From: Lineus longissimus
Taxonomy: Eukaryota; Nemertea; Pilidiophora; Heteronemertea; Lineidae
Direction: 5' to 3'
Assembly: GCF_910592395.1 (NCBI RefSeq)
Contig: NC_088323.1
Span: forward strand, 124,001 to 188,000
Length of the DNA: 64,000 bases
Made by a program: the position numbers and the translations under genes. Shown here one piece after another: positions 36,643 through 48,000 of the stretch (position 1 is its first letter; every line of letters begins with the position of its first letter). Under the pieces are notes generated by a model. That model saw only the letters and a program-made list of their open reading frames with translations, did not search any database and was not told where the DNA came from.

Positions 36643-38248
36643 TCATTGCATTTGCTCCTGTGCTGTTTCCTCTGTCTTTCCTTCCATCACTACTTGTGCC
36701 AGTTCATTTTCCCGTCTCTCTAACGCTTCCTGGTATTGTTCTTTTGTGAGTAAAGTCTCCATCTCCTGTTTGAAGAAGCGTGGTTTAGGACTGATGATTG
36801 CGATGAAGCCATCAGAGTTGTGCTGTCATAAATGAAGAAGAAAAAGATGGTCACCGTCTCACTGAGAAAAACAGAAAATAATGACAATATGTTTTGATAT
36901 TGGCTACCTTGACCTTACACAAGCTAGCTATTAGATAATCTTACAAGCAGTAAAAACACCTGTGTCACTCCTTACATGAAGTTCCTCTGTACCGCATCTG
37001 ACACTGAAGGACTGCATTGGATTCTTACCTTTTCTGTCAGCCAGTTTGGATTTTCCACTAAACTATCATTGACCTCTATTAGCTTCCCTCTGATACATGT
37101 GTGCATGATATATTCCGTCTCATCACTACAGGTCACTGTGCATAACCGTGATGTGTCATGCATCCCTTGGCCTCCCTGAAATAAGACGAGTGAATTACAC
37201 ACAAGCGGGCCTCAAAGTTAGATGTTCTCTCCTTGCAGGCTGTGGTGACAGGATGTATTGCATGTGAGGAAGCTATGCAAGTTGAGGCAGTAGAAAATTA
37301 TATGAGAAATGAACCCTTTTGAAAATCACCATCACTATCACACTCTTTATTGGCAAGCAAATGGGTCGGACCATCTGTGACTCTTTCATAAACATAACAG
37401 AAGCATCTGTTCTTTGGTTACTTACTCTTTTATATTTGCCCTTCGGTGCATTGTCAAGTAGATTGGTGCCTGGTTTAACCTGGAAGTCAACTTTAGTCAC
37501 CGTCTTCTTATTCAGCAGCAGTGGGTGTGATGGGGCGATAGTGATAATACATAACCTGCAAGAATTTGAATAAAAGCAACTGTAAAATGGTAGCAGGTTG
37601 TCCTCTTAAATTGATCAAATTGAAATCTATTTTGAAATTTAAGCAAAGTAGTTCAAATGACAAGCTTTCATACCAACTCCCAGATTCTAACACCTTTTTC
37701 TTTCACCTTGCTTACCTATTTGAATGAGATAAGACACACATGTCCTCTCCTTTCTGCATTTTCACATCTGAAAAATAAACACAGAGCATCATTTAACCAC
37801 ACACAGTAGCCAAACTGTTTGTCACAGAATACCAATGCAATTCAAATGAAATACCATTGAACATTGTTGTTTTACCAAACAGCAAAAATCAATCTGCCAT
37901 CTGGTAATTTTTTGGTCAAATTGGTTTCTCAGCTTAACAAAAACAGCATGCAAGCAATGCTAACATTAGCTATGGTATACAGAAAGAAGACAAAACGTAA
38001 ACAAAAAAGAAGATGAATACACTACGCAATGTACACAAAATGTACATACTTACCTAGGCATTTCGTTTTATAGTTAAATTTAGGTCATAATATAGGTCAT
38101 TTGTGGACAAAGTAAGCATTTTATTGTGCTATTACATACCTATTTTGTAATGCGGTACATAGTATCGCTCCACCACCGACTTATATTCGATATTTTTTGA
38201 AAATTCGAAAATTTTTGTGTCAAATTCATGTTTTATGGTGGCAGCCAT
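36643..38248 (-). CDS. ABITRAM: ABITRAM (FAM206A/Simiate), complete
   Basis: Five exons on the minus strand: 38248-38140, 37767-37716, 37555-37426, 37175-37029, 36822-36643; consistent phase, 205 aa (human 181). Sequence: MAATIKHEFDTKIFEFSK, VVERYYVPHYKIGDVKMQ, MCVLSHSNRLCIITIAPSHP, then KGKYKRGGQGMHDTSRLCTV and a conserved stretch TYICRGKL-like (IMHTCIRGKLIEVNDSLVEN), DGFIAIISPKPRF, and an extended Glu-rich C-terminus. Human Simiate has the same order: VDRYF.RWYK, HSNRICVITLA.SHP, GKFKRGAQF, SCVRGRLMEVN, GYIAVVLPK. The family has a glycine-cleavage-H-like fold and is reported to bind actin and regulate filopodia and transcription. The ATG sits in AAAATGGCTGCC. Head-to-head with TROAP. Confidence 0.92.
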
Positions 38249-39000
38249 TTTGCTCAACTAATTTGCAGACCAAAATATAAAAAGTTTAAAAACAAATATT
38301 TAGCATATTAATTTATTTTTCTGTAAAATAAAAACAGAGTTACTCTTTATAACCTACGTTGCAAAACTTAAAGTGAAAATAATGTATCATATTTGAAATA
38401 CAAAGAAATTATATTCGGACTCCAGCATGCATGCGGCCCAAATTTGGAAAAAGCAATTTGCTACGCCAATTCTGATTGGTTGCGATTTGTTGTTGGCCAA
38501 CAGCCGGGAAGTTTGTTGCATGTGTTGAAATTTTGTCTCCAAAAAAGTGGATTTTTAGTGCGTTTTGTCGAATTCCATGGTGGGTTTTTTGTTTATTTAT
38601 ATTATAACCATTTAAGAATCGTGTTGATTAGCTGATAAATTGCGAAAGAAGCATTTCAGACCTTCAATGTTGACATTCTTGTCGATCAACTACAACAGAA
38701 GACTAGCTAGTAAATGTACTATGGGCCTAGGCGTAATACAGAACAGTAGAGATAAAGAGATTGCTGCACTGCAGAGAATGCATGCAATGTCTTCATACTT
38801 GTACTCATAGTGCATGAGATGAGTGCATTCTCATTGATCATTTGTTTTTTGAATGTCGGGATACCCACTGGCACTGACTGACCACAGGCCCTGTACTAGG
38901 TATTCACGGTCAAAGACGCCCGACAGTGGCTATGGTCATGTCGTCTGTATTGTCAAGTGTACCGGTAATCAGGTTAACAATCATGTTTAGATAGGAACTG
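38249..39000. promoter_or_regulatory. Divergent ABITRAM/TROAP promoter region
   Basis: About 750 bp separate the two start codons, which face away from each other. The half nearest ABITRAM is AT-rich. No TATA box or known element is confidently assigned; shared control is inferred from the spacing alone. Confidence 0.45.
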
Positions 39001-42000
39001 ATGATGGAGAGGCGTACAGTGAAGGCAAAGGGCATCCCTGATTTCAAGAAACTTCACCAGCAGTGGGATGAAAGAATGAAATGTACCCGTCAGTCCAAGC
39101 CAACAACAGTGGTAGGTATCAGTATCTAAAACTAAAGCTAAACATTACCTATAACAAGATCTCGGGAGCTACTGTGGAAACAATATGAATATTACACTTG
39201 AACATAGAACAGAGATGATGTCCTAAAGTGCTGTAAAATGATGACATTGACATGTGTTTTTGCCAGTTTGCCCTGGCACCTTGATGTTTGCTCTTTCTCT
39301 TTGTGATCTACCTGCCTCATGCTGTGTGGCCCTGTTCCTCACACCTGGTTGCACACTTCATGTCAGTAAGTGGCTTATGCCTAAGGAGCCTGCATTACTA
39401 ATCCTGCTGGTTTGGCCGCAGTCATTCTTCAGACCTGCGGGAAGGAAAGGCCAATTGGAATAAATCTTGGATTGAAAATACACTCCCTGCGGTACAGTCA
39501 GTTAGTTTCTTGTTAGATGAGATAAGACCTGACTTGTCTTGAATACACTTTCCCACTGTGATAAAAACACAAGAATAAACCCATTGCGATCTTTTGTTAT
39601 ACATTATTCTGCTTTTTCAGACTAAGAGCTTCTCACTTGGTAGAAAGAAGGAAGAAAAAGACGACTGCTTCACTGTGCCAGCCAAGCAAGAGACAAGACA
39701 AGCCATAAGGTGGGTAAACTGATGAAGACTTGCTTGTCTTGATGCATTCTGTGATGTACAGATAACATATACAGTATTTCAAGCTGATGAAATCTGGGCT
39801 CATTTCCATCTGCATATTTTTCCAGGAGTAAACCCAATACGAAATCTTCAAAGCGCCAGATCCTCGACGGAGTGCAGAAGGAAAACCTGTCCCCCGGCAA
39901 GAGAGTCCGGCCAGCACAGTTACAGAAACAACAAGGTAGGCTTGTGTAATGTTTTGAAGGGGGTGTCGTTTCAAGGCTGGAAAGATCTGCAATGCATCCT
40001 TCCATCTTGGACTTGTAGGAGGATATTATGTCAAGAAGTTGGCTACAAATTGAAGACATACGGCAAGTTTTCCTCAGTTTGGTATTCAGATTGTCACTCC
40101 AAGTCCTCCGATTCCCTCCATACCATCTTGTATTCTCTTTTCACTTTTAAGGCATCGAGTTTGAAGAAGACAAACGAGCGTTGAACTGTATCCTGGCAAC
40201 AGCCAATGACAACATGACCTCTAATGCTGGTCATCGGCAGACGTTTGCTTTTGGCAGCAAAACACCACAAGCTTCGCAGGTGGGTACCATAGTTACAAGA
40301 GAAATGGCACTTGATTAACACCTTCAGCGCCGAACTACGAAGATCTACGTGGCCCAAATCCCCCCTCTTTGAGCTGGTTATCGAAGTTGAAGAACTACGC
40401 CATCGCCATCTTCAGGGCACGGTAGGAACTGAAGACAGTTTGGTCTTTTCAGTTCCTACCTTGCCCTGAAGATGGCGATGGCATAGTTCAGAACTTTAAA
40501 TGACTTCATGAAAGAACTACGCCATCGCCATCTTCAGGGCAAGGTAGGAACTGAAAGGACCTTTTCCTGTCATTTCAGTACCTACTTTGCCCTGAAGATG
40601 GCGATGGCGTAGTTCTTTGTAATATTGCTTCCCCCTGCGGATTCCAGGGTTTCCCACATGATTATGATGTCTATTTCATGAGATATTTCTTGTTTCAGGA
40701 CCCGGTGAGGAATTCAATCTACAGCTCAAGTCGGCCACGGACTCTTGGCCAGATAGAAAAGGCAACGATGGCACTCACCTCACGCCGAGCTACGGCTGTA
40801 GGGGTGAAGGCCGAACGGACCATCAACAAAACACCAGGTAACATACACTTCAGTTTGATATGAACAGTTGCACACTGGATGAGACATGAGGGGAAGCATG
40901 CAGTATAAGACTGAGTGCAGGGTTGTATTGTCATTTGACCCATGACGAATCCCTGGACAAGCACATGAAGCTATCCATCGATTGTGTTGAGGGGAAGCAT
41001 GCAGTATAAGACTGAGTGCAGGGTTGTATTGTCATTTGACCCATGACGAATCCCTGGACAAGCACATGAAGCTATCCATCGCTTGTGTTGAGGGGAAGCA
41101 TGCAGTATAAGACTGAGTGCAGGGTTGTATTGTCATTTGACCCATGACGAATCCCTGGACAAGCACATGAAGCTATCCATCGATTGTGTTGAGGGGAAGC
41201 ATGCAGTATAAGACTGAGTGGAGGGTTGTATTGTCATTTGACCCATGATGAATCCCTGGACAAGCACATGAAGCTATCCACCGCTTGTGTTGAGGGGAAG
41301 CATGCAGTATAAGACTGAGTGCAGGGTTGTATTGTCATTTGACCCATGATGAATCCCTGGACAAGCACATGAAGCTATCCACCGCTTGTGTTGAGGGGAA
41401 GCATGCAGTATAAGACTGAGTGCAGGGTTGTATTGTCATTTGACCCATGACGAATCCCTGGACAAGCACATGAAGCTATCCATCGATTGTGTTGAGGGGA
41501 AGCATGCAGTATAAGACTGAGTGCAGGGTTGTATTGTCATTTGACCCATGATGAATCCCTGGACAAGCACATGAAGCTATCCACCGCTTGTGTTGAGGGG
41601 AAGCATGCAGTATAAGACTGAGTGCAGGGTTGTATTGTCATTTGACCCATGACGAATCCCTGGACAAGCACATGAAGCTATCCATCGATTGTGTTGAGGG
41701 GAAGCATGCAGTATAAGACTGAGTGAAGGGTTGTATTGTCATTTGACCCATGACGAATCCCTGGACAAGCACATGAAGCTGTCCATCGATTGTGTTGAGG
41801 GGAAGCATGCAGTATAAGACTGAGTGAAGGGTTGTATTGTCATTTGACCCATGACGAATCCCTGACAAGCACATGAAGCTATCCATCGATTGTGTTGAGG
41901 GGAAGCATGCAGTATAAGACTGAGTGCAGGGTTGTATTGTCATTTGACCCATGACGAATCCCTGGACAAGCACATGAAGCTATCCATCGCTTGTGTTGAG

Positions 42001-45000
42001 GGGAAGCATGCAGTATAAGACTGAGTGCAGGGTTGTATTGTCATTTGACCCATGACGAATCCCTGGACAAGCACATGAAGCTGTCCATCGATTGTGTTGA
42101 GGGGAAGCATGCAGTATAAGACTGAGTGGAGGGTTGTATTGTCATTTGACCCATGACGAATCCCTGGACAAGCACATGAAGCTATCCATCGCTTGTGTTG
42201 AGGGGAAGCATGCAGTATAAGACTGAGTGGAGGGTTGTATTGTCATTTGATCCTTGACGAATCCCTGGACAAGCACATGAAGCTATCCATCGCTTGTGTT
42301 GAGGGGAAGCATGCAGTATAAGACTGAGTGCAGGGTTGTATTGTCATTTGACCCATGACGAATCCCTGGACAAGCACATGAAGCTATCCATCGCTTGTGT
42401 TGAGGGGAAGCATGCAGTATAAGACTGAGTGGAGGGTTGTATTGTCATTTGACCCTTGACGAATCCCTGGACAAGCACATGAAGCTATCCATCGCTTGTG
42501 TTGAGGGGAAGCATGCAGTATAAGACTGAGTGAAGGGTTGTATTGTCATTTGACCCATGACGAATCCCTGGACAAGCACATGAAGCTATCCACCGCTTGT
42601 GTTGAGGGGAAGCATGCAGTATAAGACTGAGTGCAGGGTTGTATTGTCATTTGACCCTTGACGAATCCCTGGACAAGCACATGAAGCTATCCATCGCTTG
42701 TGTTGAGGGGAAGCATGCAGTATAAGACTGAGTGAAGGGTTGTATTGTCATTTGACCCATGACGAATCCCTGGACAAGCACATGAAGCTATCCATCGCTT
42801 GTGTTTTGATTGCTGTTGTGATAACAAACCAAGTGTCACCCCACTCCTGGCATTGAGCCCGCAAGACAGTCACTAAATTAGCTGTGCAATCAATCAGATA
42901 AAGGTCTTCCCACTGACCTTGTGGGTTCAGTTTTTTTAGAGCACTCCACACAATTTTGCTGAGGACAGCAAAACTCGTGTCCTGTCGCTAGATCAGGCCT
43001 GCTTGAGCCTGGAATATAGTCACCCAATCAAGATAGACCACTGACCTTGCAGGTCTAGTTTTAGGGCAATTTGTGATGATATCTCACATGCTATTAATCT
43101 GGTAAGGACGGCCTTACCTTGGGCTTTGGTCTTGAAACTTCTACGGCTTTTGTTTTGCCTGTACATGTGAGTACCGGTATATGTATTGCTGAATTGAAGT
43201 TGTTTATTCCGTTGATTTTGCAAGTGTTTTTTCAGCATGTTCAGGGTGGAGTGTGACTGCGATGAGTTGTGTATGATGTCTTTCCTTTCAGCTTGAAATT
43301 GAAGAGTGACGAGAAAGGATGTCACAATTGAGTGACGAGAAAGGATGTCACAGTTGAGTGACGAGAAAGTATGTCACAATTGAGTTTGTCGCTTTCAGTT
43401 TTATAGTTTGTTTTTAAATGTTTAACAAGTGAGCCAGGTGGTCCAGATAATGTTTCAGGGGTTCAACAAGGTGTCTTCTCCCTCACAGTATTGGCACGGT
43501 TGGATAGGTTTTTATCTCTGCTAGTGTCTAGAAGATGAGGGGATTCCCACTTTGGACTTGTTTTGCCATCAGTCACAAAGCAAGTTGGCCATCTTCCAGA
43601 CAAACCTACTTGACTTGTTTATCCTAGAGACCATGGTCTCCTTTCTCTTGTCTTGTTTTGGTCAAATTACTAACTCATGACTGTGGTGTAATCAATAAAG
43701 GTAAAGGCCTCTTAAATTGTGATTAGAACTTCATATTGATGAGGAAAGTACTTATCTCAACTCAAACTTAGAGTTTATCTGACAATAGTTACATTTCAAT
43801 GATAAGTCGGCAAGCCATCAGGCCTGAAAAGTCCTCATGGCCTCTGTTGATTAATTCACATAACAACCAACATTGACACACGCCATGAATTTCATAATTC
43901 CAACTCCTTTGGCTGAATGCCAGCTGATGACCATATTTAGAGAAATCCCCTCACTTCCACTGCTTGGATGTTATTGATTGAATCAGTTAAACAGACTTGT
44001 CTATTGTGGGTTATTGAGAGCTGTCCATATTCATGTCATACTGATAGCGACAAGGGTGCACAGCATCAGAAGGAAAGGTGGGCTGTGCTTCTGAAATCCT
44101 CTCCTCCCCAAGTGTTTTCAACCTAGTTCACAGCTGGCTGGTAAGCAGAGATTTTCTTATGATTGGATTGGACTCCTGGAGTCTTTGTGTGGTAAGAAAT
44201 GTGGTCAAATCGAAAACCCATCACATCCTCAATGATTTTGGTCTGGTGGCATGACTTTTAGTCTGGTGGTAAATGAAGGGCAATGGAGAGCACTGCTGTG
44301 CTGCTTTCATTTTCCTCTCCTTTTTATCTATCTTATCAAGAAAACTTTGAAATGACCTTATTTAGACCAAAAGAAACTTGGATTTCCCCTTGTTCCATAA
44401 CTTGGAATGTATTGATTTCATGATTTGACCGGCCGGCTGTGGGAGTGCCACCATCGTTCTCCTCTTCTGTGCTGACGTTATGGTCAAACGGAACGGTAAG
44501 CTTTCTGTAAAAAGTTGGAACATGGAGTCTTCCATTTGCTTTCTCTTGCCACTTTATCTTGGCTGGCTGTGTTCTCTCCAAGATATCAACATGATGCATG
44601 AAGCAGTGAAACTGTGTTCTTCTTGAGCATTCAACCAGATAGGTTCATGTAAAGATTCAATATATTACTTGTTGTGTTTAACATGTATTTGACAAATGAC
44701 TTGTTGCTCTTACTGCAAACATCAGTGAACAGTCAACTGTTGTGGTGAGAGCTTTTTTCAAATATGTCCTCCTCAAAACCGAGGCGTTGGTAACTTTGGG
44801 GAAGAATGTAAACAGGTACTTGACCCAAACAAGGGCACACCTCATCGTATTTGGTGTAATTTACACGCCTGAAATGGCCACAATAAACGATGGCATTCAA
44901 TTTGTGGAGATCAATTCCAGCTTGGCATGAGTCCCATTCTCCTGAGCACAATGCCTACTTGAAGTGGCACAATGCAATATAAGTACTGATTGTTGACCAT

Positions 45001-48000
45001 AATCACCCGATCACTACACTGTGGACCAACAAAGGATTTCTTATTCAGCTGCAATTCTTTTCAAAATGAAATAAGATGTTGCACAAGAGCCAGCCCACTG
45101 CGGTGAACATGATGTGGGCTGTTAAAAGCTGTATCATCTGGGCTTCCTTATTGCGTCATGTCCCATATCAACATGTCTCATCAATTGACATAATTGTGGA
45201 ACATGAAAAACTTGGTCAAGAAGGCAAAAATGTCACTTGTTGCCTGTTTTCGAGATTCCCCCAGATTTGGTCTTGTTGGAGGAAAAATGGACCCAGTACT
45301 TATGCTGTATGAACTTTCAAGCCTTTGATTGTATTTTAGAAAGATTTGAGAGAAATTTTTGGGACATCTATCTCTCTATCTCTATGGCCTGGGGTATGGC
45401 TATATCCGGCTTTGCAAATCAAGATTAGTTCTGATCATGAATGGATCAGCTGACTTGGCTGACACTGCACCACCTTTGTGATCTATGGTCATGTCAGCAT
45501 GCAGGGGGTGGCACGTCTGTCGTTGGATGGCATGGTGCCAGCAGACATGAGAGTTGGCCCGGAGCCAGTGGAACAGGTTGTTGTGACGGGCTTGTTTACT
45601 TTATCACATGGTTACTGCCTTCATTAAGGAAACTAATTAACAAAATTGAAGGCTTTTTTATTTTTGGTAAAATTTCATAAACGGGGACCTTTCTTTAAAA
45701 ATGTAAATTTTCATTCAAATCTAAAACCAGTCCCAATCATAAGCAAATTTCACAAGCTTTAGGAAGAACACTGTCATTTTCATGGCAATTGAGCAACAAA
45801 TTCTCATTCCTGGTTACACCTGGCTTATGTGCTCAGGACAACGTACATACAATTGACCCACTCATTGAACGACATGAACATGATAGTTATAAAGCATTGG
45901 ATCTGTTAGAACTTGTTTAGATACATTATAAAGACTTTATATAGCTGTGATGTAATGGGCATATTGACTTGTTCATAATAGCCTCATTGACTTTAGTTTG
46001 TCATGTGGAATATAAAGGTTTTAGAGGCTGTGGTGTTGGATTTGGTGGGTTAGAAACTATCTCCAGTTTATGATGGCGTTTTGCAGATAACATCCGGTTG
46101 GTAATTTGGGTAGTTGATACATAATGATAGGACATTTTGATAAACAACATCTGTTGTACTTGTTGAGGAACAATTATGTGTTGTGGAACCTCCCTCAGTA
46201 GACACCTCTGTAAGCGGGACAACGTGTCAAAAGGACACTCATGTTGAATTGGTCTCCAATTAGTCGTTTCTATTCCACCTCTATAATCAGGACACGTTTG
46301 TATTCGTCTGTTTTGAGGGGGTCTTGGAGAGGTTCTCCTGCAGGATATAAATAGCCATGATTCAGTTAGCTGGGGCCAGACCGGTGAGAAGTGTTGACAT
46401 ATTGCCAACTTTATGAAGGAGTTAGAGCAATGAACTGAATAAACATGAGAGGTCGTCATCTGTTTCGACAACTCGTCTATTATTCATGGCGACTACTACG
46501 ATAGTACTATACTCCTAGTAAAACCAGTCGGTTGGGCTGCGTTGACCTAGTTGTGAGATTCACAGCATAGAGTTCTCATCTCTTACACTGTTGGGATTGC
46601 TTTGTTTTGAGGAGCTGGGAAGGTTCTGTTTAATGATCTGGAGAAGTGGACTTTATTGTTACAGTAGGTTGGCTTTATTCATTGCTAATTTCTTCCTTTT
46701 GAAACTTTCTGATGCAATATTCTTTGGTTTTAAGTGATTAGAAGTGTTTGAATTTTGATTATACTTTTTGGATGTGTCAAATTGTTTGGCCTTTTCTTCA
46801 GTCTCACCATATTCAAGGCTGCAATCCTGGTCGGCGCTTTTCTAATCTGAAGCAAGTTACGAAAGCCAGGAAGTCACCTTCCAGATGAACACCCTTGAAC
46901 AAATTGAAGCTGAATCCTCAATCCCCCTGATGGGCTCACCATCATTCTTGGGTCCCGAATCATCAGGCATTATATACTTCCAGCTCCACCACCACCTGAC
47001 CAGCGTCATTCCATCTACATGCGCTGTGACGGTAAGACGCCGCGCTCGTCCTCCAAACAGCTAGGAACACCAGCTAAAGTAGCCAAGCTAAAGACCCCGA
47101 TGACGGTAAGCTTTCATCTTCATATTCTAGGTCAGCACAAATGAGAGAGAAAAGTGATCAAATTCAAACCTCAGAAAAAAAGTTGAGGTTTTAAAAAAAA
47201 ATTGAGAAAATATCCAATTCCACAATTAAAAAAAAAAAATTAAAGGTTTTTAAAAAAAATGAGAAAATATCCAATTCCACAATTAAAAAAAAAATTAAAG
47301 GTTTTTAAAAAAAATGAGAAAATATCCATTTCAAATAGATTTTATAATTTTTTCAGGCGAGAAGAGTTCCAGTTAGTAGTTCAGTCACCAAGGTAGGTCA
47401 TGTTATATTTCACTTGATCCCTGATGGTGACTCACCATTTCTGATGAGGGCCAATCAGCTCAATTCAGTTGGTTGAAGTCCATTGTGAGTTGATCTTTGA
47501 ACAACCACATCTTTTGTTTTCCTGAAATCCTGGTCTGGATTCCTGCCATGATTCTACTTGATTGAATAGCCTGTTACTAATTGGTTGAATGTTACTTTGC
47601 ATGGCCCACGTTTGACACCTGTCAATCAAATGATTGTTAATCATTTGATTAACATGTTGACATGGGTCACTTACTCATGAATATTCATCAAGCATGTCAC
47701 TTTGTCAGGAATTGATTCGTTGTCCAAAAGTGAACCAGAGACCTTTTAATTCTATCCTTGTAATGTTTTAATATAAAATATTTGCTTTGCTTGAATCGAC
47801 CAATTATAGTATAGTCTCCATGCTGCACAGAAGCAGACTCCCTTGTACATACAGTGGACTTGCAAGCCACTTGGCAATAATTGGGTGTTGTTTTTCTAGC
47901 CTCCAGGATCTTCTGCGAGCTGTGTAAAGTGGGCAGATGTTTTGACCCCCAACAAAGCCGTGCAGGTGGGTAGTTGTATGAAAACATGAAGACTGTAAAC

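Noticed and set aside
41638..41973. 111-aa minus ORF
   Set aside because: Reverse translation of the 101-bp TROAP intron array.
46001..46471. 156-aa minus ORF in TROAP intron 5
   Set aside because: No recognisable domain, no splice or start support; contains GTGTCC-type repeat wording. Treated as chance or old repeat.
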